From: an uncultured Oscillospiraceae bacterium
Lineage (GTDB): Bacteria; Bacillota; Clostridia; Oscillospirales; Oscillospiraceae
Direction of reading: 5' to 3'
DNA length: 64,000 nucleotides
Assembly: GCA_910587345.1 (NCBI GenBank)
Contig: CAJUKH010000043.1
Coordinates: 186,001 to 250,000 of the forward strand
In this document: positions 45,038 to 54,602 of the stretch, piece after piece
Position numbering within the stretch: the first letter of the stretch is position 1
Layout of the letters: every line of letters begins with the position of its first letter
Program-made: the position numbers and the translations under genes
Notes under the pieces: model-generated
Database searches by the model: none
The model's input: the letters and a program-made list of their open reading frames with translations, nothing else
What the model was told of the DNA's origin: nothing

Positions 45038-45994
45038 TCAGGAAATGGCCTCATGGCCCACCTTGTACCCGCTCCAGCTCCCCATTTCGGGCCAGAGGGC
45101 GGAGCAGTCTCCAAAATAATAGGCCCCAAGGGGAGAGCGCCACTTTTGGGCGTCAAAGAAGAGGATGGGCGGACCGGAATAGGCCTCGTCCTCATGGCTT
45201 TGGTCGGCTGTGATGGTAAAAAGGCATCCATCCTCCCACTGATAAAGGGGCGGTGCCCCCTCCGGGGACAGACGGGTCAGATAGCCCCCCGCCGCCAGCT
45301 CTTCAAAGGTCCCTTCCACCACCTCCACCCCATGCTTCTCCCCGAAGCGCCAGGCCAGAGCGGCCTTCTCACTGTCCAGCAACCCCCCAGGGGCTTCGCT
45401 CAGGTCCAGCCCGGCCACGGTGATGCCGGCGTTCAGCCCCGGGTCCTTCTCCCACAGGTCGTCCAGCACCTGAAGATAAAGTCCGCACAGGTCGTAGTAA
45501 CCTCCCCCCGGATTTTGGGGGGTGCCGATGGAATAGGCATGAAGCTCATAGGGATTTCCCAGCCGGGCGGGGAAGGTCTCCTCCACCGCCCCCAGAAAGA
45601 CCACTTCCACCGGCATCCCGTCGGTCAAATCAGCGGCGGTGGCGGGCCGGCCGTCCAGATAGACGGCAATGGGCCGCAGTTCGGTCTCCGCCGCCGTCTC
45701 TCCGTTGGGGCCGAGCTTCTCCCGGCAGGCCTCCCCAGCAAAGGACAGGCGGTAAACGCTCTTGCCGTCGTGGCGGCTGTCCTCCCCGTCGGTTAGGGGG
45801 CGGTCCAACTCGGCCAGCAGCAGTTCCCCCTCTCCGGCCCCGTCCACAATGCGGCAGGAGACCCGGGCAGGGGCCTCCTCCCAGGGCAGGTCGGGTGTGC
45901 CCGTATCCCCCTCCAAAGGCGGTTCCCCCGCCGGGCCGGCGCAGCCCCCCAACAGGGCCAGAGCCAACAAAGCGGCGGGCAGGGTCTTCTTCAT
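45038..45994 (-). CDS. Predicted lipoprotein of unknown function
   Basis: 318 residues. Lipobox LLGGC at about 15-19. The N-terminal part resembles a small beta domain (RIVDGAGEGELLLAEL ... IAVYLDGRPATAADLTDGM) seen in Clostridia lipoproteins. The C-terminal part is unassigned. Start chosen at MKKTLP with AAAGGAGG upstream. Confidence 0.72.
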   Translation of the reverse strand: MKKTLPAALLALALLGGCAGPAGEPPLEGDTGTPDLPWEEAPARVSCRIVDGAGEGELLLAELDRPLTDGEDSRHDGKSVYRLSFAGEACREKLGPNGETAAETELRPIAVYLDGRPATAADLTDGMPVEVVFLGAVEETFPARLGNPYELHAYSIGTPQNPGGGYYDLCGLYLQVLDDLWEKDPGLNAGITVAGLDLSEAPGGLLDSEKAALAWRFGEKHGVEVVEGTFEELAAGGYLTRLSPEGAPPLYQWEDGCLFTITADQSHEDEAYSGPPILFFDAQKWRSPLGAYYFGDCSALWPEMGSWSGYKVGHEAIS

Positions 45995-46085
45995 GTGCGC
46001 TCCCTCCTTTGCCCTTTTGACGTTTTTTACGCCCTCTTTGTTCCTCCATTGCCAAAAATTGTTCCCCTTTCCCGGCGAGTTTTTA

Positions 46086-46114
46086 TTGCCTTTTCCCCCA
46101 CCGTCCCTTATAAT
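46086..46114 (+). promoter_or_regulatory. Promoter of SLH/5'-nucleotidase-C gene
   Basis: TTGCCT, 17-bp spacer, TATAAT. Confidence 0.65.
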
Positions 46115-46159
46115 GTAGATGATCAACCAAAATCATCTCCTGAAAAGAGGTGTTGTTTC

Positions 46160-47443
46160 ATGGCTCTCCCAAAATCCCTTCTCTCCCTGCTGCTGGCCGC
46201 TTCTCTGACCGGGAGCTTCGCTTTGAGCGCCCTTGCCGCCGACGATGCCCAGACCCATGCCCCTGCGGAGGTCCCTGCGGAAACGCTGGAACCCGCCGTC
46301 GTAACAGACCCCTTTCTGACCGAGGAACTGCCCACCCCCTCCGGGGAGTGGGACCGGGCCGTCAATCCCCGCATCGGACAAAGCGACACCATGAATCTGC
46401 TGCACGAGGCCATGCTCTGGGCCGCTCAGGCGGACCTGGCTTTGGCTTCTCCCCAGCCGGAGCAGTCCATGGCCCTGTATCAAACCGCTGAGGAACCTGT
46501 ACGCCTGACCGGCGCCGACTGTTACACCCTCTACGGTGATAACATCCCCCTCTGTGTGGTGGAGATGACCGGTATCCAGCTGCGGGACTGGCTGGAGGAG
46601 TGTGCCGGACGGTACACCATCATCTATGACGGCTCCATTTCGGTGCCGGAGGGCACCGACCAGATCTACGGCATCAGTTATGATATCTATCTGGGCAATC
46701 CCGCCGGGATGCGGCTGGCCAACATGACCTACGGCGGCCGGCCCATCACCGCCGAGCAGACCTTCCGTGTGGCCCTCAGCGCCGCCCATTTTGAGGAGGA
46801 GGGTGCCCACGGCTTCCCTGCCGTCACCGGCCTGAACGCCGATGACGTGATTTGGGCCAGCACCCAGGAAAAAGAGCCGGAATCCCCCGCCGACACCATC
46901 CCCAAAATCGTGGCGGCGTATATCAAAACCGTCTCTCAGGAGGGGAGCTTTATCGCCCCCAAGGCTCGGAGCCACTGGAACATCAGCCGCTCCTCCAGCG
47001 CTCAGGCCCTGGCCAGTGTCACCCGTCTCGCCTTTGTGGAGGCACTTTATGAGGGCGCCGGCCGGCCCACCGCCTATCTGGATCTGGAGATCACTTTCTC
47101 CGACATGGACGGGAAAAATCCCGCCGCAGCCTGGGCCACCCAGGCGGGCATCGTTCTGGGCAACGGCTCGGGCCAGTTCCTCCCCGATACCCCCGTCACC
47201 CGGGAGCAGGCCCTCATCATGCTCCTTCGGTATGACATTGCCCGGGGGGCCGGTCCCGTGGGGGCCTGGGCCGTGGGCATCCCCTATACCGATGCCGCCA
47301 AAGGCTCGGCCTGGGCCTCTGAGGCACTGATGTGGAACGTGATTCGGGGCTACCTCCCCCCCGACGACGCCGGCCGCCTCAATCCCCAGTCCATCCTGAC
47401 CCGGGAGCAGTTGGAATACGCCATATCCCAGCTGGGGAAATAA
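46160..47443 (+). CDS. SLH protein with isolated 5'-nucleotidase C-terminal domain
   Basis: 427 residues. Signal peptide (ends ALSALA). Residues about 75-250 resemble the substrate-binding C-terminal domain of secreted 5'-nucleotidases (LYGDNIPLCVVEMTGIQLRDWLEE; FRVALSAAHFEE), but no metallophosphatase domain precedes it. The C-terminal third holds SLH repeats (ITFSDMDG ... GIVLGNGSGQFLPDTPVTREQAL; YTDAAKGSAWASEAL). So it may bind nucleotides or act only as a wall-bound adapter. AAAAGAGG precedes the ATG. Confidence 0.75.
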   Translation: MALPKSLLSLLLAASLTGSFALSALAADDAQTHAPAEVPAETLEPAVVTDPFLTEELPTPSGEWDRAVNPRIGQSDTMNLLHEAMLWAAQADLALASPQPEQSMALYQTAEEPVRLTGADCYTLYGDNIPLCVVEMTGIQLRDWLEECAGRYTIIYDGSISVPEGTDQIYGISYDIYLGNPAGMRLANMTYGGRPITAEQTFRVALSAAHFEEEGAHGFPAVTGLNADDVIWASTQEKEPESPADTIPKIVAAYIKTVSQEGSFIAPKARSHWNISRSSSAQALASVTRLAFVEALYEGAGRPTAYLDLEITFSDMDGKNPAAAWATQAGIVLGNGSGQFLPDTPVTREQALIMLLRYDIARGAGPVGAWAVGIPYTDAAKGSAWASEALMWNVIRGYLPPDDAGRLNPQSILTREQLEYAISQLGK

Positions 47444-47453
47444 CAGAAAAACA

Positions 47454-47486
47454 GCGTGCCGCCGTTTGATACGGCGGCACGCTTCT
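47454..47486. terminator. Terminator after SLH gene
   Basis: GCGTGCCGCCG/CGGCGGCACGC stem, 7-nt loop, TTCTTCT tail. Confidence 0.7.
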
Positions 47487-47540
47487 TCTCTGTCGTTTCT
47501 TTTTGCTGTGGGGCACCACAAGTACACCTCTGCCCCCCAG

Positions 47541-48155
47541 TTACTTCCCCAGTTCCACCCTGATCCGCTCGATGATCATGTCCAGCGCCACATCGTTGTG
47601 GCCGCCCAGAGGGACGATGACATCGGCATATTTCTTGGAAGGCTCCACAAAAGCCTCGTGCATGGGCTTTACCGTGGTCAGATACTGGCTTACCACCGAG
47701 TCCAGCGTCCGCTCCCGCTCCTTCACATCCCGGAGGACCCGGCGGAGGATACGCACATCGGCGTCGGTGTCCACAAAAATCTTGATGTCCATCAGATCCC
47801 GAACCTCGGCGTTTTCAAAAATCAGGATGCCCTCCACAATGACCACCCGGGTGGGCCTTATCTCCAAAGTCTTATCGGAGCGGTTGTGGATGGTGTAGTC
47901 ATACACCGGGCAGTGGATGGTCTCTCCCCGCTTCAGGGCCTTCAGGTCCCGAATAAACAAATCGCTGTCAAAAGCGTCTGGGTGGTCGTAGTTGAGCTTG
48001 CTACGCTCCTCATAGGTCATACCGGTGTGCTTTTTGTAGTAGTTGTCGTGATAGAGCACCGACACATCGGGGCCAAACCGCTCCTTCAGCCGCTCCGTCA
48101 GCGTGGTCTTGCCCGAGCCGGTCCCTCCGGCGATACCAATGACCAAAACCTCCAT
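47541..48155 (-). CDS. udk: Uridine kinase
   Basis: 204 residues. P-loop GIAGGTGSGKTT near the start; HPDAFDSDLFIRDL and ILIFENAEVRDLMD match the uridine/cytidine kinase family, which phosphorylates uridine and cytidine in pyrimidine salvage. ATG 11 bases after GGAGG is preferred over a GTG three codons earlier. Confidence 0.95.
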   Translation of the reverse strand: MEVLVIGIAGGTGSGKTTLTERLKERFGPDVSVLYHDNYYKKHTGMTYEERSKLNYDHPDAFDSDLFIRDLKALKRGETIHCPVYDYTIHNRSDKTLEIRPTRVVIVEGILIFENAEVRDLMDIKIFVDTDADVRILRRVLRDVKERERTLDSVVSQYLTTVKPMHEAFVEPSKKYADVIVPLGGHNDVALDMIIERIRVELGK

Positions 48156-48258
48156 ATTTGACACTTCCTCCCCATTTTCTGCCCTTTTTTCAAATTATAG
48201 CACACTTTTTTCCTTGTGTGTAGTATAATGTGAAAGAAATCACCGAAAGGAGTTCCCC

Positions 48259-48993
48259 ATGAAAGAAAACCGTTATGACGACCCTCTCTTTTTTGATAAA
48301 TACGGCCAGATGACCCGCTCTAGAGAAGGACTTTCCGGCGCAGGAGAATGGCGGGAGCTGGAACGGCTGCTCCCTGATTTCGCCGGAAAGCGGGTGCTGG
48401 ACCTGGGCTGCGGCTATGGCTGGCACTGCAAATACGCCGCCGGCCACGGCGCCGTCTCCGTTTTGGGCACCGACCTGTCCCAGAAGATGCTGGACGCCGC
48501 CCGGGAAAAGAATCCTCATCCCGCCATTGAATACCGCCAGGGGGCCATGGAGGATCTGGACTTCCCCGCCGGCGGCTTTGACGTGGTGATAAGCTCTCTG
48601 GCCTTCCACTATGTGGCCGACTTCCCCGCCCTGGTCCGCAATATTTCCCGCTGGCTGGCTCCCGGCGGAGACTTTGTCTTCTCGGTAGAGCATCCGGTCT
48701 TCACCGCCCAGGGTCCCCAGGACTGGGTCTATACTCCCGATGGAGCCATCGACCATTTCCCGGTGGATAATTACTATTTTGAAGGGAAACGGGACGCCGT
48801 CTTTCTGGGGGAGCACGTTATCAAGTACCACCGCACCGTCACCACCTATGTGGAAAGCCTTCTCCGGGAGGGCTTCACCCTCCGCCATCTGGTGGAGCCG
48901 GCGCCCCCGGAGGAGATGCGCCACCTTCCCGGCATGGCCGATGAGATGCGCCGACCCATGATGCTCCTCCTCTCCGCCCACAAACCCGCATGA
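48259..48993 (+). CDS. Class I SAM-dependent methyltransferase
   Basis: 244 residues. SAM motif I VLDLGCGYGWH near residue 45, followed by GTDLSQKML and FDVVISSLAFHYV. Small-molecule-type (UbiE/Methyltransf_11-like) fold; substrate unknown. AAAGGAG precedes the ATG. Single gene between divergent udk and a shared terminator. Confidence 0.88.
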   Translation: MKENRYDDPLFFDKYGQMTRSREGLSGAGEWRELERLLPDFAGKRVLDLGCGYGWHCKYAAGHGAVSVLGTDLSQKMLDAAREKNPHPAIEYRQGAMEDLDFPAGGFDVVISSLAFHYVADFPALVRNISRWLAPGGDFVFSVEHPVFTAQGPQDWVYTPDGAIDHFPVDNYYFEGKRDAVFLGEHVIKYHRTVTTYVESLLREGFTLRHLVEPAPPEEMRHLPGMADEMRRPMMLLLSAHKPA

Positions 48994-49022
48994 GCCTTCT
49001 GTCTCCACGCTCCTGTCTGTAA

Positions 49023-49056
49023 AAAGAAGACCACGCCCCTTGGCGTGGTCTTCTTT
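49023..49056. terminator. Bidirectional terminator
   Basis: AAAGAAGACCACGCC-CCTT-GGCGTGGTCTTCTTT perfect stem between converging genes. Confidence 0.88.
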
Positions 49057-49063
49057 GTTCCTT

Positions 49064-50245
49064 TTACTCTCCCAGCACCTGGGCACAGATCTCCAGCATC
49101 ATCTTCAAGCCGTTGATAGCCCCCTTCTCCTCGGGCATGAACTTGGAGCTGTGGTTGGGGTTCTTGGTCTCGGGCCGCTCCGGGTTATACATTCCCAGAG
49201 AGAAGAAAGCCCCGGGACATTTTTCCTCAAAGTAGGCAAAGTCCTCCGCCCCCATCATGGGTTCCGCCTCCTCACAGGTGATGCCCAGCTCTTCGGCGGC
49301 GGCACGGACAATGGCCACCTGCTCCTCGCTGTTGTACATGGCGGGATAGCCGTAGACCTTCTCCACCTGGCACTTGCAGCCCCGCATCTCGCAGATGGCC
49401 CTGGCCACCCGCTCCACCTCGTCCAGCACGAAATCCCGGTCCTGGGTGCGGGAGGCCCGGATGGTGCCGCTCATGGTGCCGTCCTTGGGGATCACATTGG
49501 GAAACTCCCTGCTGCCGGTGCCGATGTGGCTCACCGACAAGGTGGTGGGGTCGGTGGGATTGATGCGGCTGGGGACGATGCGCTGAAGATGAACGGCGAT
49601 GTCCACCAGCGCCGCCACCGGGTCCACGGCGGTGTGGGGAGAGCCGGTATGTCCGCCGGTGCCCTCCACCTTCAGCTGATAGGTACCCACGGCCATGGAG
49701 GCCATGCCCGTCCGGGTGGAGATGGTACCCACCTCCGTCTGGCCCACATGGAGGGCAAACACCATGTCCACCCCCTCGGCGGCCCCGTCGGCCACCATCT
49801 GCCTGGCGCCGCCGGGCAGCTGCTCCTCGGCGGCCTGATAGGCCAGAAGGATCTTTCCCTTGCTCCACAGGTCCCTGTTCTGGCTCAGGGCCTCGGCAAG
49901 ACAAAGAAGGTTCGCCGTATGGAAGTCGTGGCCGCAGGCGTGCATCACACCGGGGACCTTGGAACAGTGGGCCCACTCATTCTCCTCCTGCACGGGCAGT
50001 GCGTCCATGTCGGCCCGGATGAGGATGGTGGGGCCGGGAACGCCGCTATCCAGTTCAGCCAGGACGGAGTTGCCGGTAATGCCGGAGCGCATGGGGATGC
50101 CCAGCTCGGTCAGTTTGTCTTTGATAAATTGGGAGGTCTTCTCCTCGTGGAAGGACAACTCGGGATTCTCGTGGAAATGGCGGCGATAGGCCAGCAGCTT
50201 TTCCTCCAGAGGCCGGGCAATGGCCTCAACTTTTGCTTTGCTCAT
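49064..50245 (-). CDS. M20-family metal-dependent amidohydrolase
   Basis: 393 residues. Metal ligands are seen in HACGHDFH near 100 and GAEDFAYF near 330; ADMDALPV precedes the former. The family includes N-acyl-amino-acid and hippurate hydrolases and indole-acetamide-type hydrolases. The exact substrate is open. Promoter TTGACT-17-TAGTAT upstream. Confidence 0.9.
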   Translation of the reverse strand: MSKAKVEAIARPLEEKLLAYRRHFHENPELSFHEEKTSQFIKDKLTELGIPMRSGITGNSVLAELDSGVPGPTILIRADMDALPVQEENEWAHCSKVPGVMHACGHDFHTANLLCLAEALSQNRDLWSKGKILLAYQAAEEQLPGGARQMVADGAAEGVDMVFALHVGQTEVGTISTRTGMASMAVGTYQLKVEGTGGHTGSPHTAVDPVAALVDIAVHLQRIVPSRINPTDPTTLSVSHIGTGSREFPNVIPKDGTMSGTIRASRTQDRDFVLDEVERVARAICEMRGCKCQVEKVYGYPAMYNSEEQVAIVRAAAEELGITCEEAEPMMGAEDFAYFEEKCPGAFFSLGMYNPERPETKNPNHSSKFMPEEKGAINGLKMMLEICAQVLGE

Positions 50246-50290
50246 GGGCAGTCACACCTTTCTGTTTGATGAGAGTATTTCTCTTCTGCT

Positions 50291-50319
50291 ATACTACACC
50301 GCTTTAAAGCGAAAGTCAA
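50291..50319 (-). promoter_or_regulatory. Promoter of M20 gene
   Basis: Minus strand TTGACT, 17-bp spacer, TAGTAT. Confidence 0.7.
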
Positions 50320-50342
50320 TTCATATTTTCCCATTCTTTCTC

Positions 50343-50371
50343 TTGCATTTCTCAAAAAAGTGTGGTAATAT
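50343..50371 (+). promoter_or_regulatory. Promoter of secG-rnr operon
   Basis: TTGCAT, 17-bp spacer, TAATAT, divergent from the M20 promoter. Confidence 0.65.
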
Positions 50372-50455
50372 AGTATTCCTGTAAAAGAAAGGGTGTTTTT
50401 GCCCTTATTTTTAGAAAATACTTCGCCCCTTGTGGCGGGGAAAGGACGATTTCTT

Positions 50456-50689
50456 ATGACTCTCAAGCTGATCCTCACCGTGATCCAGGTGCTCCTGGGC
50501 GTTTTCCTCACTGCCGTGGTCCTTCTGCAAGAGGCCAAGACCGCCGGCATGAACAGTGCCGTGGGCGGCGGCGCCGACACCTTCCTGTCCAAGAACAAGG
50601 CCAAGAGCTGGGACGCCAAGCTGGCCCGCTGGACCAAGTGGGTGGCCATCGGCTTTGTGGTGCTGACGCTGGTCATCTCTTTGGTGTAA
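50456..50689 (+). CDS. secG: Preprotein translocase subunit SecG
   Basis: 77 residues with two membrane helices and the loop VVLLQEAKTAGMNSAVGGGADTF in essence, the SecG hallmark (here QEAKxxG and GGGADTF). Auxiliary subunit of the SecYEG channel. Start ATG nine bases after AAAGGA. secG-rnr adjacency is usual in Firmicutes. Confidence 0.94.
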   Translation: MTLKLILTVIQVLLGVFLTAVVLLQEAKTAGMNSAVGGGADTFLSKNKAKSWDAKLARWTKWVAIGFVVLTLVISLV

Positions 50690-50698
50690 GAATCCAGG

Positions 50699-50737
50699 AA
50701 ACGCCCTCCCCTGCCACGGGGAAGGGCGTTTTGTTTT
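50699..50737 (+). terminator. Terminator between secG and rnr
   Basis: AACGCCCT-CCCC stem with one bulge, then TTTTGTTTT. It should limit read-through into rnr. Confidence 0.75.
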
Positions 50738-50797
50738 AGAAAATGAAAATACAGGAAAAATAGAAAACACGACTTGATACAAACGAGGTTAACACAG

Positions 50798-52876
50798 ATG
50801 AACCATAAAACAACGGATATTCTCACCGGCCGCTATCAGGGGGACCGGCGGGGCTTTGGGTTTTTCACCCCGGAGGGGGCCACCGGCCGGGGGGAGGACT
50901 GCTTTGTGCCTCCTCACAAGGAGCTGGGGGCCTGGGACGGAGATCTGGTGGAGGTCCGGGTCCTCCCCGCCGACCCTGCCCAGCCCGGCCGCCGGCTGGC
51001 CCATGTGACCAAAATACTGGAGCGGGCCAACGCCACCGTCACCGGGACCATCCAGAAAATCAACCGGCAGATGTGGCTCGTTCCCGACAGTTCCCGGCTT
51101 TCCTCCCCCATCAAGGTGGTGGGAAAAGTCAAGCTCCGTGACGGGGAGAAGGCCGCCGTGGGGGTCACCGGCTACGGCACCGCCGCCACCCCGCCTCTGG
51201 GGCAGCTGAAGGCCACCTTTGGCCCTTCCGGCACACGGGAAGCGGCCGTGGAGGCCATCCTCTACCAGCAGGGGGTGGACCGGCTCTTCCCCGAGGAGGT
51301 GGTGACGGCGGCCAAGGCCGCTCCCTCCTCCGTTCCCCCGGAGGCTTTGGCGGGGCGGCTGGACCTGCGGGAGAAAACCATCATCACCATTGATGGGGCA
51401 GCCTCCAAGGACCTGGACGACGCCATCTCTCTGGAAAAAGCGGGGGAAAACTGGGTCCTGGGGGTCCACATCGCCGATGTGAGCCACTATGTGACCCCCG
51501 GCTCCCCTCTGGACGCCGAAGCCCTTCACCGGGGCACCTCGGTCTACTTTGCCGACCAGGTAGTTCCCATGCTTCCGGTGGAGCTGTCCAACGGCATCTG
51601 CTCCCTCAACGAAGGGGTGGACCGGCTGACCCTGTCCTGCTTTATGACCCTCTCCCCGGCGGGAGAGGTGACGGACCACACCATCGTCCAAAGCGTCATC
51701 CGCTCCACCCACCGGATGACCTATGAGGACTGCAATATCCTCCTTGCCGGGGGAGGGGACCGTTACCCGGTTCTGGCAAGGCAGTACGCCCATATCCTCC
51801 CCATGCTTCGGGACATGGCCACCCTCTCCCGGGTGCTGGAGAAGCGCCGTAAGGCCCGGGGCAGCCTGGATCTGGAGACCCAGGAGAGCTATATCCTCTG
51901 TGACAACGAGGGCAGGCCCGTGGCCATCCTTCCCCGCCATCAGGGGGAGAGCGAAAAGCTCATCGAATCCTTCATGCTCTCCGCCAACGAGACCGTGGCC
52001 CGCCACCTGCTGGACGCCGCCTTCCCCGGGGTGTACCGGGTCCACGAAAAGCCCTCTCAGGACAAGACCGACACCCTGCGGGCCATGCTCTCCCCCCTGG
52101 GCATCCCTTTGAAGGACACCAGCCACGGGGCCTTGCAGAAGGTTCTGGACAGCGTAAAGGGCAAACCGGAGGCCCCCGCCGTATCCATGATGATCCTCCG
52201 GTCCATGATGAAAGCCCGGTATGACACGGAAAATCTGGGTCACTTCGGTCTGGCCGCCGACCACTACTGCCACTTCACCTCCCCCATCCGGCGGTATCCC
52301 GACCTGATGGTCCACCGTTGTCTCCACTCCCTTCTGGACGGGCGGAAGGGGGAAAAGGGGCTGAAAAAGAGCTGTGCCGAGGCGGCAAAGCAGTCCTCCC
52401 AGCGGGAGATCGCCGCCCAGACCGCCGAGCGGGACATCGACAAGCTCTATTTCGCCGACTATATGCACAAGCACATTGGGGAGGAATTTCCCGCCGCAGT
52501 GTCCGGGGTCACCCGGTTCGGCCTCTTCGCCGCCCTGCCCAATGGGGTGGAAGGCCTTGTCCCTGTGGAGACCCTGCCCAGCGACCACTACGAATACGAT
52601 GAACTCCGCATGACCCTTACCGGAGAGCGGACGGGGACGGTCTACTCCTTCGGCATGGCCCTTTCCGTGGTCTGTGTGGCGGCGGACCCCTCCACCGGAC
52701 GGGTGGATTTCCGTCTCCCGGGGCAGGAGGAGGCCCCCGCCCGGGAGGAGCACCACCGTCCCCGGCAGCCCGGCGGCAGCGGCAAAAAGGGGCCGGGCAA
52801 AGCCCCCGGCAAAAAACGGGCCGGCCGCCCCGCCATGCACGTCCCCAAGCGGGGCAAAAAGGGAAAGCGGCGATGA
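50798..52876 (+). CDS. rnr: Ribonuclease R
   Basis: 692 residues. Cold-shock-like N-terminal region, RNB catalytic domain with DGAASKDLDDAISL near 199, and an S1 domain around 565-640, followed by a very basic tail rich in Lys/Arg/Pro/Gly. Processive 3'-5' exoribonuclease acting on structured RNA. Start ATG after GAGG. The stop overlaps the next start as ATGA. Confidence 0.95.
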   Translation: MNHKTTDILTGRYQGDRRGFGFFTPEGATGRGEDCFVPPHKELGAWDGDLVEVRVLPADPAQPGRRLAHVTKILERANATVTGTIQKINRQMWLVPDSSRLSSPIKVVGKVKLRDGEKAAVGVTGYGTAATPPLGQLKATFGPSGTREAAVEAILYQQGVDRLFPEEVVTAAKAAPSSVPPEALAGRLDLREKTIITIDGAASKDLDDAISLEKAGENWVLGVHIADVSHYVTPGSPLDAEALHRGTSVYFADQVVPMLPVELSNGICSLNEGVDRLTLSCFMTLSPAGEVTDHTIVQSVIRSTHRMTYEDCNILLAGGGDRYPVLARQYAHILPMLRDMATLSRVLEKRRKARGSLDLETQESYILCDNEGRPVAILPRHQGESEKLIESFMLSANETVARHLLDAAFPGVYRVHEKPSQDKTDTLRAMLSPLGIPLKDTSHGALQKVLDSVKGKPEAPAVSMMILRSMMKARYDTENLGHFGLAADHYCHFTSPIRRYPDLMVHRCLHSLLDGRKGEKGLKKSCAEAAKQSSQREIAAQTAERDIDKLYFADYMHKHIGEEFPAAVSGVTRFGLFAALPNGVEGLVPVETLPSDHYEYDELRMTLTGERTGTVYSFGMALSVVCVAADPSTGRVDFRLPGQEEAPAREEHHRPRQPGGSGKKGPGKAPGKKRAGRPAMHVPKRGKKGKRR

Positions 52877-54066
52877 GGCGGCTTCTCCCCCTGCTCCTGC
52901 TCCTTCTGCTGCTGGCAGGCTGTAAGGGGCAGCCCCAGGCCCATGCCCCGGTCCGCACGCCCCCTCCCACACCGGAGCCGGTCCCCACCCCCGACCCCGT
53001 GGCGGCACAGGTGGCCGCCATGACCGATGAGGAACTGGCAGGACAGCTGCTCATCGTCGGCATCCCGGGCACCGAACTGACCTTGGAGACGGTACGGCTC
53101 TTGCAGGACTGCCGCCCCGGCGGGGTCATCCTCTTTCGCCAGAATGTGGAAAGCGCCCCCCAATTGGCCACCCTCACCAACGGCCTGAAAGGGGTCAATT
53201 GCGGCGGGGTCCCCCTTCTCCTCTGCGTAGATGAGGAGGGCGGCCCGGTCTCCCGAATGCCCCATTCCCTTACCGACCTGCCCCCCGCCCATGATTTTCT
53301 CCAGTCCGGCGGCGACCCCTATGCTCTGGGGACCGTTTTGGCCGCCCAGTGCGCCGCCTTTGGTTTCCATCTGGATTTTGCCCCCGTTCTGGACATATGG
53401 TCCAACCCGGCCAACCGGGTCATCGGCAGCCGTGCTTTGGGCACCGACGCACCTGCCGCCGCGGCAGCTGGGGCAGAAATGACCCGGGGGCTGGCCGATG
53501 GCGGCATCATCCCTGTGGGCAAGCATTTCCCCGGCCACGGGGACACCACGGCCGACTCTCACACCTCCCTTCCCATCGTGGACCGAAGCCGGGAAGAGCT
53601 GGAAGCCCGGGAACTGATTCCCTTCCGCCGGGCCATGGAGGAGGGCATCCCCGCCCTGATGGTGGCCCACCTCCTTCTCCCCCAGCTGGACCCGGACCTG
53701 CCCGCCTCCCTCTCCCCTGCGGTGGTGGGGCTTTTGCGGGAGGAGCTGGGCTTTCAGGGGGTCATTTTTACCGACGACCTTGCCATGGGAGCCATCTCCC
53801 AACGCTATACCCCTGCCCAGGCGGCCCTCCAGGCCATCCAGGCGGGCTGCGACATGGCGCTGGTATGTCATGGCACCGACAAGGCCCGCTCGGCCTATAA
53901 GGCCCTTCTGAACGCCATACAGACCGGGGAACTGGACCGCCGGCGGGTGGAGGAGAGCGTCTGCCGCATTTTGACCCTGAAGCAGACCTACGGGGTGGAC
54001 GCCGCCCCGGTGCCCATGCCCGATGTGGACGGACTGAATGCACGGATACAAAGCATCCTGCCATAA
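52873..54066 (+). CDS. Lipoprotein glycoside hydrolase family 3 (NagZ-like)
   Basis: 397 residues. Lipobox LLAGC at about 13-17; Pro-rich linker; GH3 catalytic domain with the diagnostic KHFPGHGDTTADSH near 217, which carries the general acid/base His of NagZ-type enzymes, and the nucleophile Asp in FTDDLAMGAI. Likely removes N-acetylglucosamine from muropeptides outside the cell. Translationally coupled to rnr. Confidence 0.93.
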   Translation: MRRLLPLLLLLLLLAGCKGQPQAHAPVRTPPPTPEPVPTPDPVAAQVAAMTDEELAGQLLIVGIPGTELTLETVRLLQDCRPGGVILFRQNVESAPQLATLTNGLKGVNCGGVPLLLCVDEEGGPVSRMPHSLTDLPPAHDFLQSGGDPYALGTVLAAQCAAFGFHLDFAPVLDIWSNPANRVIGSRALGTDAPAAAAAGAEMTRGLADGGIIPVGKHFPGHGDTTADSHTSLPIVDRSREELEARELIPFRRAMEEGIPALMVAHLLLPQLDPDLPASLSPAVVGLLREELGFQGVIFTDDLAMGAISQRYTPAQAALQAIQAGCDMALVCHGTDKARSAYKALLNAIQTGELDRRRVEESVCRILTLKQTYGVDAAPVPMPDVDGLNARIQSILP

Positions 54067-54068
54067 AT

Positions 54069-54098
54069 CAGGGAGCGGCCTAAAAGGCCGCTCCCTGC
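54069..54098 (+). terminator. Hairpin after GH3 gene
   Basis: CAGGGAGCGGCC-TAAAA-GGCCGCTCCCTG stem; no proper T-run, so termination is uncertain. Confidence 0.5.
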
Positions 54099-54213
54099 GG
54101 CTTATCTGCCCACTGTCTTATCCGGCTGGCCTTGTCCGCCTCTGTAACCTTTTGTTTCTGGCATCCTCCGCCCCGCTGTGCTACAATGGCGATACAGGAA
54201 GGCGTTTTGCTTT

Positions 54214-54531
54214 ATGAAACGCATTTTCCTCTTCTTTTCGCTTTGACCCTTCTGGTGGGCTGTTCTCCGCAGAAGGCTGCCGTTACGCCGAAGCCCACAC
54301 CTGAAGGTATCACCCCCACCCCGGAACCCACACCCGCTCCCACCCAGTTCCGCTTCATCCGGGAGTCCTTTTCCGGGCCGAAGACTGTGAAACCTTTTAC
54401 GGCGACAGCCGTCCCACCCTGGCGGGGGCAACTGCCTCTGTTCGGGCTATGGGGACGATGACCCCACTGTTTTGATCTCCCCCAAGGGGAAGGTCCTGAT
54501 GAAAAAATACTGGGATAATGGGCTGGACTAA
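54214..54531 (+). pseudogene. Frameshifted lipoprotein remnant
   Basis: ATG begins MKRIFLFFS and then hits TGA, while the adjacent frame continues the signal peptide and lipobox (TLLVGCSPQ) and a Pro/Thr linker (PTPEGITPTPEPTPAPTQ). Later segments switch frame again (GDSRPTLAG; GDDDPTVLISPKGKVLMKKYW). At least two frameshifts break one ancestral lipoprotein of about 100 residues. Confidence 0.7.
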
Positions 54532-54602
54532 AAATTTCCGGGAACTTTTTTGTATTTTTGCCGTCAAAGAGACTGCAACAAACAAAAAAGGAGTTATCAC
54601 CC

